A stretch of DNA of 64,000 nt. Origin: Mycolicibacillus trivialis (GTDB taxonomy: Bacteria > Actinomycetota > Actinomycetes > Mycobacteriales > Mycobacteriaceae). Under the pieces are notes generated by a model. That model had not been told where the DNA came from, did not search any database, and saw only the letters and a list, made by a program, of their open reading frames with translations. The translations under genes were made by a program, and so were the position numbers. This document shows, piece after piece, positions 17,763 through 27,896 of the stretch. Numbering within the stretch: position 1 is the stretch's first letter; each line of letters starts with the position of its first letter. The stretch spans positions 62,001-126,000 of the forward strand of contig NZ_LQPZ01000040.1 in assembly GCF_002102395.1 (NCBI RefSeq), in the 5' to 3' direction.

Positions 17763-19223
17763 ATGGACGTCGAGGTGCTGATCGTCGGGGCCGGACCCAC
17801 CGGCCTGGCCGCCGCGTGCGGGCTGGCCGCCGCCGGGGTCGCGGTGCGGGTCGTCGACGCCGCGCCGGCCCCCGCGACCACGTCCCGGGCGTTGGCCCTG
17901 CAGCCGCGCGGCATCGAGGTGCTCGACCGACTCGACGCGCTCGGTGACCTGCCGCGCCGCGCGCAGCCGATCTCCCGGCTGGACGTGTTCGTCGACGGGT
18001 CCCCGATCGCCGGCATGCGCACCGACCGCGCGCTGGAGCGCTGGCACGCCCCGGGGGTGCTGGTGGTCTCCCAGGCCGAGGTCGAGGGGGCGCTGCGCGA
18101 CCGCCTCGCCGCCCTGGGCGGATCGGTGGAATGGGGACGGGCGGTCACCGGCGTCGAGCCGCGCCCCGATGCGGTCACCGTGCGCTTCGGCGACGGTCCC
18201 GCGCTCGAGGCGGACTGGCTGATCGGCGCGGACGGGGCTCGCAGCGCCGTCCGCAAAAGCGCCGGCATCGATTTTCCGGGGATGCCGCTGATCGAGCGGT
18301 TCCTGCTCGCCGACGTCCGCGCCGACCTCGACCGGCCCCGCGACGCCACCGCGGCCTGGCTGCGCGGCACCGACCTGGTGGCGGCCTTCCCGCTGCCCGG
18401 CGACCGGCGGTGGCGGATCATGGGCACCGCCCCGGCCGACGGGTTCGACGAGCCGACCCCGGCCGAGATCGTCGAGCACTTGGGCCAGCGGGTGGCCGCG
18501 GAGACCGGCGGGGTCATCCGCTCCACCGAGTGGACGTCGATGTTCCGCATCCAGCGCCGGCTGGCCGGCGCCTACCGCCGGCGGCGGGTGCTGCTGGCCG
18601 GGGATGCCGCGCACATCCACAGCCCGCTGGGCGGGCAGGGCATGAACACCGGCCTCGGTGACGCCGAGAACCTGGCCTGGAAGCTGGCCCTGGTGGTGAC
18701 CGGGCGCGCCGAGCCGGCCCTGCTGGACTCCTACTCCGCCGAGCGCCGTCCGGTCGCCGAGGCGGTGCTGACCTCGACCAGCCAGGTGACGATGGGCGCG
18801 CTGGGCCGCGGGTGGGCGGCCCGGGTGCTTCGCGACCGGGTCGCGGTTCCGCTGCTCAACCGCGACTGGGTGCAGCGGCTGATCACCGCGGAGGCCTCCC
18901 AGTTGCGGGTCTCCTACCGGCACGGCCCGCTCGGCGGGCGGGGCCTGCGCCGTCCGCGCCCCGGTGACCGGGTGCCCAACCGGGAATTCCAGCGCGCCGA
19001 CGGCACCGCGATCCGGCTGCACGACGCCGTCGGTCCCGGCTGGGCGCTGGCCGGCCCGGAACCGCTGGCCGCGGCCGCCGCCGACCGCCTCGGCGCGGTG
19101 CAGCACCTGGCCGGTACCGGCGATGCGCTGCTGATCCGGCCGGACGGGCATCTGGGCTGGCGGGGTCGCGACGCGGCGGGGCTGCACCGCTGGCTCGACG
19201 GCGTGCTGGGAACGCCGCGATGA
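17763..19223 (+). CDS. FAD-dependent aromatic-type monooxygenase
   Basis: 486 residues of the PheA/TfdB group of flavoprotein hydroxylases. The N-terminal dinucleotide site is VLIVGAGPTGLAAACGLAAAG, the middle DG motif is WLIGADGARSAVRKSAGI, and the GD motif is RVLLAGDAAHIHSPLGGQGMNTGLGDAENL. The last ~100 residues form the thioredoxin-like tail seen in this family. These enzymes use NAD(P)H and O2 to hydroxylate phenolic or polyketide-like rings, and several inactivate antibiotics such as rifampicin or tetracyclines. The ATG follows GGAGGGG. The gene overlaps the tetR gene by ATGA. The substrate is unknown, but an inducible detoxification role fits the operator. Confidence 0.87.
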   Translation: MDVEVLIVGAGPTGLAAACGLAAAGVAVRVVDAAPAPATTSRALALQPRGIEVLDRLDALGDLPRRAQPISRLDVFVDGSPIAGMRTDRALERWHAPGVLVVSQAEVEGALRDRLAALGGSVEWGRAVTGVEPRPDAVTVRFGDGPALEADWLIGADGARSAVRKSAGIDFPGMPLIERFLLADVRADLDRPRDATAAWLRGTDLVAAFPLPGDRRWRIMGTAPADGFDEPTPAEIVEHLGQRVAAETGGVIRSTEWTSMFRIQRRLAGAYRRRRVLLAGDAAHIHSPLGGQGMNTGLGDAENLAWKLALVVTGRAEPALLDSYSAERRPVAEAVLTSTSQVTMGALGRGWAARVLRDRVAVPLLNRDWVQRLITAEASQLRVSYRHGPLGGRGLRRPRPGDRVPNREFQRADGTAIRLHDAVGPGWALAGPEPLAAAAADRLGAVQHLAGTGDALLIRPDGHLGWRGRDAAGLHRWLDGVLGTPR

Positions 19224-19804
19224 ACGCGGACTGGCGGGCGCGCAAGAAGGCGGCGACCCGCCGCGCCATCCAGGAGCACGCGCTGGAGCTGTTCGCCGCA
19301 CAGGGCTACGAGGCGACCACGGTCGAGCAGATCGCCGCGGCCGCCGGGGTGTCGCACATGACCTTCTTCCGGCATTTTCCGCAGAAGGAGTCCGTGGTCG
19401 AGGCCGACGACTACGACCCGCTGATGGCGGAGTTGATCGCCGCCCGACCCGCCGACGAGCCACCGCTGGTGGCGCTGCACGGCGCGCTGCGCCAAACCTA
19501 TGAGCACGTGCTGGCCGCCGATCGAGCCGCGATGGCGACGCGGGTGCGGCTGGTACTCAACACCCCCGCGCTGCGCTCACGGCTGTGGATCGCCCAGGAG
19601 TCAACCGTGGCGTTGTTCGCCGGCGGGCTGGCCGCCCGCGCCGGGCTGGCCGAACCGGGCCTGGCGGCCACCGCCCAGGCCACCGCAGCCCTGGCCGCCT
19701 CGGCCACCGCGCTGCGGGCCTGGGCCGCCGACGACAGCGCCGACCTCGTCGCCCTGTTGGACGCGGCCTTCGCCGCGATCGCCAGCGGCCTCGAGGCGCC
19801 CTGA
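19220..19804 (+). CDS. TetR-family regulator of the monooxygenase operon
   Basis: 194 residues. The helix-turn-helix is TTVEQIAAAAGVSHMTFFRHF (about 33-53), preceded by RKKAATRRAIQEHALELFAAQGYEA, the standard TetR N-terminus. The C-terminal helical ligand domain is Ala-rich. The ATG overlaps the monooxygenase stop (ATGA), so the two are translationally coupled. Target: very probably the 28-bp palindrome at 17723-17750. Autoregulation would result because both genes share that promoter. Confidence 0.92.
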   Translation: MNADWRARKKAATRRAIQEHALELFAAQGYEATTVEQIAAAAGVSHMTFFRHFPQKESVVEADDYDPLMAELIAARPADEPPLVALHGALRQTYEHVLAADRAAMATRVRLVLNTPALRSRLWIAQESTVALFAGGLAARAGLAEPGLAATAQATAALAASATALRAWAADDSADLVALLDAAFAAIASGLEAP

Positions 19805-19863
19805 CCGCCTGCGGCGGTGTCGGGCACGATGGGGCCGGCCCATCGACTGCCACCGGAGGACCC

Positions 19864-20673
19864 GTGACCGCTGCATCGCACCCGTTCGACGACGCCATCG
19901 CGGCACACACCGCCGAGCCCGGCCGGTTGCGCGGCCACACCAACCCGGCCTGGGCCAACATGGTCGGTCCGTTCGGCGGTGTCACCGCCGCCGCCCTGCT
20001 GCACGCCGTGCACCTGCAGCCCGAACGGGCCGGCGACCCGCTGGCCCTGACCGTCAACTTCGCCGCCCCGATTGGCGACGGCGCCTACGACATCACCGCC
20101 CGCGTCGCCCGCACCAACCGCACCAACCAGCACTGGCTGGCTCAACTCGACCAGGACGGGGAGGTCAAGACGACCGCCAGCGCGGTCTTCGGCACCCATC
20201 GCGACACCTGGTCGGACACCGAAGCCGTACCGCCGCCGGCGGCTCCGCCCGAACAGATCGACCCGACCGGCTTTCCGGACGGCATCGAGTGGGCCCGCCG
20301 CTACGACATGCGTTTTGTGACCGGCCCGCTGCCGCTGGACAACCGCGCTCAGCCGGATTCCACCACCACGCTGTGGGTGCGCGACGCCGCCGACCGCCCG
20401 CTGGACTTCACCGCCCTGGCGGCACTGTGCGACGTGTTCTATCCGCGGGCGTTCCTTCGGCGCGGCACCTTCCTGCCGGCGGGGACGATCTCGCTGACCA
20501 CCTATTTCCACACCGATGCCGCCGAACTCGACTCCGTCGGAACCGATTTCGTGCTCGGCACCGCTCGCGCGCACCGCTTCCACCGGGGCTACTTCGACCA
20601 GAGTGCACAGGTGTGGAGCCGGTCCGGCCAGTTGCTGGCCAGCTCCCATCAGCTGGTCTACTTCAAGGGCTGA
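19864..20673 (+). CDS. Acyl-CoA thioesterase-like protein, double hot-dog fold
   Basis: 269 residues of the TesB-like/4HBT_3 family. The N-terminal hot-dog has the pattern WANMVGPFGGVTAAALLHAV and LTVNFAAPIGDGAYDITARVARTNRTNQHW. The C-terminal hot-dog includes LDFTALAALCDVFYPR and SLTTYFHTDAAEL. Members hydrolyse acyl-CoA thioesters, and the mycobacterial ones are largely uncharacterised. The GTG start has CCGGAGGA ahead of it. It follows the tetR gene by 59 bp on the same strand and may be part of that transcript. Confidence 0.8.
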   Translation: MTAASHPFDDAIAAHTAEPGRLRGHTNPAWANMVGPFGGVTAAALLHAVHLQPERAGDPLALTVNFAAPIGDGAYDITARVARTNRTNQHWLAQLDQDGEVKTTASAVFGTHRDTWSDTEAVPPPAAPPEQIDPTGFPDGIEWARRYDMRFVTGPLPLDNRAQPDSTTTLWVRDAADRPLDFTALAALCDVFYPRAFLRRGTFLPAGTISLTTYFHTDAAELDSVGTDFVLGTARAHRFHRGYFDQSAQVWSRSGQLLASSHQLVYFKG

Positions 20674-20679
20674 GCGTCG

Positions 20680-21891
20680 TCAGACCCGGGACCGCAACGG
20701 CCCCGCCAGGTTCCCGCGCTCCCCTACGCCTACCGCGTCGAGCCCGAGCCAATCGGCCATGCGCTGCAGGTGGGCGGCCAGCTCGGCACTCACCGCGGGG
20801 CGGTCGATGCCCGCCTCGCCGAACGCGCCGACCACGCGCAGTACACCCGCCGCCCGGTCGGCCTTGAGGTCCACCCGGCCCACCAGCTTCCCGTCGAGCA
20901 GGAACGGCCACACGTAGTAGCCGTAGCGCCGCCGGGCTGCCGGGGTGTAGATCTCGATGCGGTAGTGGAACCCGAAGAGCCGCTCCACCCGGGGCCGGAA
21001 GAAGATCAGCGGGTCGAATGGGCAGAGCAGCGCAGTGCCGCGGTCGCGACGCGGAACCCGTTGGCCGGCATTCAGATACGCCGGCGCCGACCAGCCCTGC
21101 ACCTGCACCGGCTCCAGCTCCCCGGCCGCGACGAGCCCGTCGATCGCCGGGGCGGTCTGGGCGGCCGAGAGCCGGAAGTAGTCGCGCAGGTCGGCCGCGG
21201 TGGCTACCCCGAGCGCGCCCGCCGCGCGGGCGACCAGTTCCCGGATCGCGGTCGGCTCGTCGACGTCGCGGGTCAGCACCTCGGGGGGTAGCACGTTGTC
21301 GACCAGGTCGTAGTGCCGGGCGAAACCCACCCGGGTGGCGGTGGTGAGCTTCCCGGCGGCGAACAGCGCCTCGGCCACCCACTTGGTGGTGCTGCGTTGC
21401 CACCACGTCCCGCGGGCCCGCCGCGGTGCGGCCTCCAGGTACGCCTCGATCTGACCGGCGGTGGCCGGGCCGAGTTCGGCGACCGCGGCCAGCACGTCGT
21501 CGGCCAGTTCCGGGTGCTCGCGCAGCAGTTCGGTGCGGTAGCGGCCGTGCCGGTAGTCGCGCATCCGCCAGCGCAGCAGCGGCCAGTCGGCCACCGCCAT
21601 CAGCGCAGCCTCGTGCGCCCAGTACTCCACCAGCAGCCGGGACTTGTCCGCGCGGAGCGGACCCCAGGCGGCCCGGTCGAGCAGGCCCCGGTCGTAGCCG
21701 CCGAGCCGGCTGAACACCGGCGCGTAGTGCGCCCGCACGCTCACCGAGACCGAATCCAGTTGCAGCAGTTGGATCCGGTCGATGAGCCGCTTGAGGGTGG
21801 CCGCGGTGACCGGCGCGGCGGGCGGGCCCGCGGCCAATCCCTGGGCGTCGACCGCGATGCGGCGCGCCTGCTCGCTGCTCAGTCGCGCCAT
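20680..21891 (-). CDS. AlkX/YcaQ-type winged-helix DNA glycosylase
   Basis: 403 residues of the HTH_42 family, the same length as E. coli YcaQ (AlkX). The catalytic Q-hydrophobic-D motif is QLD at 44-46 ([15 protein letters not shown]). Tandem winged-helix segments include [18 protein letters not shown] and [14 protein letters not shown], and the C-terminal beta domain contains [26 protein letters not shown]. AlkX enzymes unhook interstrand DNA cross-links and bulky adducts of nitrogen-mustard type. The gene overlaps the end of dfrA by 13 bp, so it is the third gene of a thyA-dfrA-glycosylase operon. Confidence 0.82.
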   Translation of the reverse strand: MARLSSEQARRIAVDAQGLAAGPPAAPVTAATLKRLIDRIQLLQLDSVSVSVRAHYAPVFSRLGGYDRGLLDRAAWGPLRADKSRLLVEYWAHEAALMAVADWPLLRWRMRDYRHGRYRTELLREHPELADDVLAAVAELGPATAGQIEAYLEAAPRRARGTWWQRSTTKWVAEALFAAGKLTTATRVGFARHYDLVDNVLPPEVLTRDVDEPTAIRELVARAAGALGVATAADLRDYFRLSAAQTAPAIDGLVAAGELEPVQVQGWSAPAYLNAGQRVPRRDRGTALLCPFDPLIFFRPRVERLFGFHYRIEIYTPAARRRYGYYVWPFLLDGKLVGRVDLKADRAAGVLRVVGAFGEAGIDRPAVSAELAAHLQRMADWLGLDAVGVGERGNLAGPLRSRV

Positions 21892-22373
21892 GCCCGCCGG
21901 TAGTCGACGAACCGGTAGCGCAGCCCCGCGCTGCTGGTCTGCCACTCCCCCGGCTCGGCCCGCCAGGAGTCGTCGAGGGTGGGTGCCGGGGTGTCCCCGG
22001 GGAGCGGCGGCAGGTCGAGGTCGACCTCGGTGACCTCGCAGCGGGTGGCGTGCGGCAGCGCCAGCGCGTATATCTGGCCGCCGCCGATCACCCACACCCG
22101 GTCCGGCTGCTCACCGAGCGCGACGGCCAGATCGGTGACCACCCGGGCGCCGTCGGCGCGGTAGCCGGGGTCGCGGCTCACCACGACGTTGTCCCGGCCG
22201 GGCAGCGGGCGCACCCGGGCCGGCAGTGACTCCCAGGTCCCCCGGCCCATCACGACGGTGTGCCCGACGGTGAGCCGTTTGAAGTGGGCGAGGTCTTCGG
22301 GCAGGTGCCACGGGATGCCGCCGTCGCGGCCGATCACCCCGGTGCTCGACTGGGCCCAGATCAGCCCGGTCAT
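21879..22373 (-). CDS. dfrA: Dihydrofolate reductase
   Basis: 164 residues. The N-terminus reads [33 protein letters not shown], with the substrate-binding acid in PEDLAHF. The NADPH loops [17 protein letters not shown] and [14 protein letters not shown] follow. It regenerates tetrahydrofolate from the dihydrofolate made by ThyA and is the target of trimethoprim-type drugs. The ATG overlaps the thyA stop (ATGA), giving translational coupling, as in Rv2764c-Rv2763c. The protein is near the family length of 159-165. Confidence 0.97.
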   Translation of the reverse strand: MTGLIWAQSSTGVIGRDGGIPWHLPEDLAHFKRLTVGHTVVMGRGTWESLPARVRPLPGRDNVVVSRDPGYRADGARVVTDLAVALGEQPDRVWVIGGGQIYALALPHATRCEVTEVDLDLPPLPGDTPAPTLDDSWRAEPGEWQTSSAGLRYRFVDYRRAWRD

Positions 22374-23170
22374 ACCGCCACGGGCGCTTTGATCGCCGGG
22401 TGCGGGTCGTAGTTCTCGATGGTGATGTCGTCGAAGGTGTAATCGAAGATCGAGTCGCACGCGGCCAACCGCAGGGTCGGGTAGGGCCGGGGTTCGCGGC
22501 TGAGCTGCAGACGCACCTGGTCGACGTGGTTGGTGTAGATGTGACAGTCCCCGCCGGTCCAGACGAACTCGCCGACCTTCAGCCCGGCCTGGGCGGCCAT
22601 CATGTGGGTCAGCAGTGCGTAGCTGGCGATGTTGAACGGCACCCCGAGGAACAGGTCGGCGCTGCGTTGGTAGAGCTGGCAGCTCAGGGTGCCGTCGGCG
22701 ACGTAGAACTGGAACAGCGCGTGGCAGGGCGCCAGCGCCATCTTGTCCAGCTCCCCGACGTTCCACGCCGAGACGATGATCCGCCGCGAGTCGGGGTCGG
22801 TGCGCAGCAGATCCACCGCCGCGGCGATCTGGTCGACGTGCTCACCGCTGGGGGTGGGCCAGGAGCGCCATTGCACGCCGTAGATCGGCCCCAGATCCCC
22901 GGTGTCGGAGGCCCATTCGTCCCAGATGGTCACCCCGTGGTCGCGCAGCCAGCCGATGTTGGAATCCCCGCGCAGGAACCACAGCAGCTCGTAGATCACC
23001 GACTTGGTGTGCACCTTCTTGGTGGTGATCAGCGGGAATCCGGCGGCCAGGTCGTAGCGCAGCTGGTGGCCGAACAGGCTGCGGGTGCCGGTGCCGGTCC
23101 GGTCGTTTTTCGGCGTGCCCTGCTCGAGCACCAGGGCCAGCAAATCCTCATACGGGGTCGCAATCGGCAC
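22370..23170 (-). CDS. thyA: Thymidylate synthase ThyA
   Basis: 266 residues, the usual bacterial length. The nucleophile Cys is in [12 protein letters not shown], the dUMP-binding Arg in [11 protein letters not shown] and [11 protein letters not shown], and the C-terminal segment is [10 protein letters not shown]. It methylates dUMP with methylene-tetrahydrofolate and yields dihydrofolate, hence the coupled dfrA. The start is a GTG ([11 protein letters not shown]) placed 7 nt after TAAGCT. A longer frame upstream lacks support. Both ThyA and ThyX are present, which is normal for mycobacteria. Confidence 0.97.
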   Translation of the reverse strand: MPIATPYEDLLALVLEQGTPKNDRTGTGTRSLFGHQLRYDLAAGFPLITTKKVHTKSVIYELLWFLRGDSNIGWLRDHGVTIWDEWASDTGDLGPIYGVQWRSWPTPSGEHVDQIAAAVDLLRTDPDSRRIIVSAWNVGELDKMALAPCHALFQFYVADGTLSCQLYQRSADLFLGVPFNIASYALLTHMMAAQAGLKVGEFVWTGGDCHIYTNHVDQVRLQLSREPRPYPTLRLAACDSIFDYTFDDITIENYDPHPAIKAPVAV

Positions 23171-23177
23171 GTCGTCC

Positions 23178-23183
23178 AGCTTA
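23178..23183 (-). promoter_or_regulatory. -10 hexamer for leaderless thyA transcript
   Basis: TAAGCT on the minus strand fits TANNNT and lies 7 nt before the GTG start of thyA. It supports that start over longer frames. Confidence 0.5.
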
Positions 23184-23213
23184 CGGTGTGGGTCAGCCGG
23201 CAGAAGGGACGCC

Positions 23214-23957
23214 ATGCCCACCATCACCGACACGGTGCGCACCGCCGACGGCGCGTGCCCGGTCAGCCTGACCACCCCCGACGGCGGCGCCGGGCCGTGG
23301 CCCGCGGTGGTGATGTATCCCGACGCCGGCGGGGTGCGTGACACCTTCACCGCGATGGCGGCCCGGCTGGCCGCCGACGGCTACGCGGTGCTGCTGCCCG
23401 ACGTCTACTACCGCCACCCCGGTTGGGAGCCGTTCGACATGGCCAGCGTGTTCTCCGACCCGAAGGAACGGGCCCGGATCTTCGCGATGATCCGCGGGGT
23501 CACCGCCGAGATGACCGCGCGTGACGCGGCGGCGTTCTTCGACTACCTGGCCGCCCGGCCCGAGGTGCGCGGCGACCGGTTCGGCACCACCGGCTACTGC
23601 ATGGGCGGGCGGATGTCGCTGGTGGTGGCCGGGCGGCTCGGGCAGCGGGTGGCCGCGGCCGCGTCGTTTCACGGCGGCGGGCTGGTCACCGATGCCGCCG
23701 ACAGCCCGCACCACGCGGCCGACGCGATCCGGGCGGCGGTCTATGTCGCCGGGGCCACCGGGGACACCGCGTTCACCGCCGCCCAAGCCCGCACCCTGGA
23801 CGAGACGCTGAGCGCTGCCGGTGTCCGCCACACCATCGAGATCTACCCGGCCGCACACGGTTTCGCGGTGCCCGACAACGCCCCCTTCGACGCCGACGCC
23901 GCCGAACGGCACTGGGCCGCCACCCGGGAGTTCTTCGCGGCCGAACTACCGGGCTGA
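23214..23957 (+). CDS. Dienelactone hydrolase family protein (Rv2765-like)
   Basis: 247 residues of the alpha/beta hydrolase fold with a cysteine nucleophile. The triad is Cys129 ([12 protein letters not shown]), Asp184 (VAGATGD) and His215 ([10 protein letters not shown]), the order of dienelactone hydrolases. The natural substrate is unknown; family members hydrolyse lactones and esters. AGAAGGGA precedes the ATG. The gene is divergent from thyA, with starts 44 bp apart, as Rv2765 is from thyA in M. tuberculosis. Confidence 0.9.
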   Translation: MPTITDTVRTADGACPVSLTTPDGGAGPWPAVVMYPDAGGVRDTFTAMAARLAADGYAVLLPDVYYRHPGWEPFDMASVFSDPKERARIFAMIRGVTAEMTARDAAAFFDYLAARPEVRGDRFGTTGYCMGGRMSLVVAGRLGQRVAAAASFHGGGLVTDAADSPHHAADAIRAAVYVAGATGDTAFTAAQARTLDETLSAAGVRHTIEIYPAAHGFAVPDNAPFDADAAERHWAATREFFAAELPG

Positions 23958-23964
23958 GCGCGGG

Positions 23965-24411
23965 TCAGCGCCTGTGCAGCAGCCGGCGTACCGCGCGCAG
24001 GATCCCGCGAGCCGCGTAACCGCCGGTCAGCACCGACAGCGCAACCAGCACCACGAACAGCGCCGGCCAGTCGTCGCGACCGTGGTCGACGTTCCACCAG
24101 ATGACCGTGAACAGTACGGTGCACGCGAACAGGACCAGGTCGCGCCAGTTGCCGCGGTAGCCGATCAGGGCGTCCCGCAGGGCGCGTCGCTGGTCGACGG
24201 CGGCCACCAGGTCGTCGATGCGGGCGTCGATGCTGCGCTGCAGGCCGGCGCGCCGCTCGACCTGATCGGCCGGGATCCGATCCAGCAGGTCCAGGTCGGC
24301 CTTGATGCCGGCCCGCAGGTCGGGGCCGCGAAGGCTGCCCGCGGCCGCACCCAGCAGCGCTCCGCCGAGCAGCGGCGCGGACCCCAGGGCGATGCTGGAC
24401 AGTGCGGGCAT
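23965..24411 (-). CDS. Small membrane protein of unknown function
   Basis: 148 residues. A hydrophobic N-terminal segment (about 5-26) is followed by a charged helical middle (DLRAGIKADLDLLDRIPADQVERRAGLQRSIDARIDDLVAAVDQRR) and two membrane helices (about 90-107 and 116-134). The C-terminus is basic. No family is recognised. It is convergent with the dienelactone hydrolase gene (7 bp apart) and follows the DsbA-like gene on the same strand after 35 bp. Confidence 0.7.
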   Translation of the reverse strand: MPALSSIALGSAPLLGGALLGAAAGSLRGPDLRAGIKADLDLLDRIPADQVERRAGLQRSIDARIDDLVAAVDQRRALRDALIGYRGNWRDLVLFACTVLFTVIWWNVDHGRDDWPALFVVLVALSVLTGGYAARGILRAVRRLLHRR

Positions 24412-24446
24412 CGGGTCCTCCTGCGGTGGGCGGGAACGGTGTATTC

Positions 24447-25106
24447 CTACCGGGGTTGCGGCCCGGCCGCAACGGTGTCGCTCAGCAGCGCGGTGTAGTC
24501 GGCGACACTCGCCGCGCCCACCTCGACGCGTTCCCCGGCCAGGACCACCGGCACGCTGACGATGCCCAGCGTGGCGGCGCGGGCCTGATCGGACGCGACG
24601 CGGCGGTCCAGTGCCGGGTCATCGAGGCTTCCCGCCACCTCGGCGCCCAGCCCGATCGTGGCGGCGAGTTCCGTCAGCACGTTCGGGTCGCCGATGTCGC
24701 GGCCGTGGCGGAAGTAGGCCGCCATCACCGCCGCGGCCAGCGCCGCGCCGCGCCCGGCAGCCTGTTCGGCCGCGGCGATCAGCCGATGGGCGGCACGCGT
24801 GTTCGGGGTGCGGGTGATCGCGTCGTAGTCGAAGCTCAGCCCGTCGCCGGCGGCAGCTGCCACCGTCTGGGCGTCGAGTTTCCGGGAGCGCTCCCAACTG
24901 CCGAACTTGGCGGTGCGGTACTCGCGTCGGCTGATCCCGGCGGCGGGCATGTCGGGGTTGAGTTCGTAGGCGCGGTACGCCAGATGCGGACGCACCCCGG
25001 TGTTCTCGGCGACGGCGTCGACGGCACAGCCGAGCCGGTGCACGCCGATGTAGCACCACGGGCAGATGACGTCGCTGAACACCTCGACGGTGACGGCGCG
25101 GCTCAT
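24447..25106 (-). CDS. DsbA-family oxidoreductase, FrnE/Rv2466c type
   Basis: 219 residues. A thioredoxin fold with active site CPWC at 15-18 (VEVFSDVICPWCYIGVHRL) and an inserted helical domain. The cis-Pro segment is GIVSVPVVLAGE. This is the FrnE-like DsbA subgroup, cytoplasmic in mycobacteria and involved in thiol redox and prodrug reduction in the case of Rv2466c. The ATG overlaps the end of the flavodoxin-like gene by 4 bp, so the two are coupled. I recall no orthologue at this position in M. tuberculosis. Confidence 0.85.
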   Translation of the reverse strand: MSRAVTVEVFSDVICPWCYIGVHRLGCAVDAVAENTGVRPHLAYRAYELNPDMPAAGISRREYRTAKFGSWERSRKLDAQTVAAAAGDGLSFDYDAITRTPNTRAAHRLIAAAEQAAGRGAALAAAVMAAYFRHGRDIGDPNVLTELAATIGLGAEVAGSLDDPALDRRVASDQARAATLGIVSVPVVLAGERVEVGAASVADYTALLSDTVAAGPQPR

Positions 25107-25554
25107 CCCATCAGTCCGGCGGCCAGTGTCGCGCCCAATTCCCAGCAGGCGTCGATGTCGGCCTTCTCCGGTTTGCCCGACACGATCACGTAGTCGGCGG
25201 CCTTGGTCCACTCCAAGCCGGTGGTGATCGAGGTGACCGCGCGTTCGGCGCCTTCGGTGCCCTCGTTGCCGTGCAGGTAGAGCCCGTACGGTCGGCCTCG
25301 GGTCGAGTCGAGGATCTGGTAGTAGGTGGTGTCGAAGGCGTGTTTGAGCGCCCCGGAGATGTAGCCGAGGTTGGCCGGGCTGCCCAGCAGGTAGCCGTCG
25401 GCGCCCAGCATGTCGGAGGCCGAGACGTCCAGTGCGGCACGGCGGACAACCTCCACCCCTTCGATCTCGGGGTCGGTGGCCCCGGCGACCACCGCTTCGA
25501 ACATCGCCTGGCAGAACGGCGACGGGGTGTGGTGGATGATCAGCAGTGTCTTGC

Positions 25555-25558
<4 letters not shown>
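25103..25558 (-). CDS. Flavodoxin-like NAD(P)H-dependent FMN reductase (Rv2771c-like)
   Basis: 151 residues with a flavodoxin fold: LLIIHHTPSPFCQAMFEAVVAGA (phosphate loop), YLLGSPANLGYISGALKHAFD and YGLYLHGNEGTEGAERAVTSI. It probably binds FMN as a small oxidoreductase. It lies in an overlapping run dapB - membrane protein - this gene - DsbA-like gene, with 4-bp overlaps at each join. As I recall, Rv2773c-Rv2772c-Rv2771c have the same order, so the function may be tied to that operon. Confidence 0.83.
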
Positions 25559-26801
<1,243 letters not shown>

Positions 26802-26811
26802 TCGGCAGGGC

Positions 26812-27888
26812 TCAGCGGTCGATGACGATCCGACCGCCGCGGGCCCGCGAGACGCACACCAGCATGTCGCCGTCCCCCTCGGCGGCACTGCCGCGCCGGT
26901 CGACCTCGCCGTCGAGCACCGGGACCCGGCAGGTGCCGCAGAAGCCCTGCTGGCAGGAGTACGGCGTGGTGGGCTCGATGTCGAGCATGACGGCCAGGGC
27001 CGAGCGGTCGGCGGGCACCGTCAGCACCCGCCCGGAGCGGGCCAGCTCCAGTTCGAAGGGCACCCCGCCGACGATCGGCGGCGGGCTGAACCGTTCGTAG
27101 TGCAGCGGTGCGTCGGCGTGGGCGTCGCGGGCGGACCGCACCGCCTCGAGCAGACCGCTGGGCCCGCAGACGTACACCGCGGTGCCCGGCCCGGCGCCGG
27201 CCAACAGGTCGTCGACGGTGGCGAAACCGCCACGTTCCTCGTCGGACCAGACCGTGACCCGGTCGGGGGCCACCGCGATCACCTCGTCGAGCAGCGGCAT
27301 GAACGTGCGGCTGCGCCCGGCGTAGACCGCGCGCCAGTTCACCCCGCGAGCCTGGGCTTCGCGGATCATCGGCAGGATCGGGGTGACGCCGATGCCGCCG
27401 ATGACGAACAGCACGTCGTTCTCGTCGCTGCCGAGGTGGAAGGCGTTGCGGGGCCCCTCGAAGACCAGCGTGTCACCCTCGGCGTAGGCCTCGTGCATCT
27501 CCACCGATCCGCCGCCGCCGTCGTCGAGGCGGCGCACCGCGATGCGGTATTCGTTGCGCCGACCCGGCGGCCCGCACAGCGAATACTGGCGCCGCAGCCC
27601 GGACGGCAGCCGCACGTCGATGTGTCCGCCGGGGGTCCAGCTGGGCAGCAGACCGCCGTCGGGGTCGGCCAGGGTCAGCCCGACCACGTCGGGGGCGAGC
27701 ATCTCGCGTTTGGTGACCACCGCGGTGAGGGTCCGCGGCACCGGGATCACCTTGGACGGCTTCCACCAGGACGCGGCGGTGATGCCGCCGAAGACGGCGC
27801 CGAGTCCCCAGATGGCGGTGAACAGCCGATCCCGTTGTCGCCTGCCGTACAGGTCAGTGGGCCTGCTTTCCCAGAGTGGTTGCGGCAC
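26812..27888 (-). CDS. FMN/[2Fe-2S] oxidoreductase, phthalate dioxygenase reductase-like (Rv2776c-like)
   Basis: 358 residues. The flavin domain has RQYSLCGPP, the NAD domain has FVIGGIGVTPILPMI and YVCGPSGLLEAV. The C-terminal plant-type ferredoxin domain has Cys312, Cys317, Cys320 and Cys345 (C-x4-C-x2-C...C) for a [2Fe-2S] cluster. It passes electrons from NAD(P)H to an oxygenase. Unusually for the family it has an N-terminal hydrophobic helix (22-42), so it may be membrane-bound. It is the last gene of an operon, 8 bp after ephD. The likely electron acceptor is the ferritin-like protein of the same operon. Confidence 0.88.
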   Translation of the reverse strand: MPQPLWESRPTDLYGRRQRDRLFTAIWGLGAVFGGITAASWWKPSKVIPVPRTLTAVVTKREMLAPDVVGLTLADPDGGLLPSWTPGGHIDVRLPSGLRRQYSLCGPPGRRNEYRIAVRRLDDGGGGSVEMHEAYAEGDTLVFEGPRNAFHLGSDENDVLFVIGGIGVTPILPMIREAQARGVNWRAVYAGRSRTFMPLLDEVIAVAPDRVTVWSDEERGGFATVDDLLAGAGPGTAVYVCGPSGLLEAVRSARDAHADAPLHYERFSPPPIVGGVPFELELARSGRVLTVPADRSALAVMLDIEPTTPYSCQQGFCGTCRVPVLDGEVDRRGSAAEGDGDMLVCVSRARGGRIVIDR

Positions 27889-27896
27889 AGTGGTTC

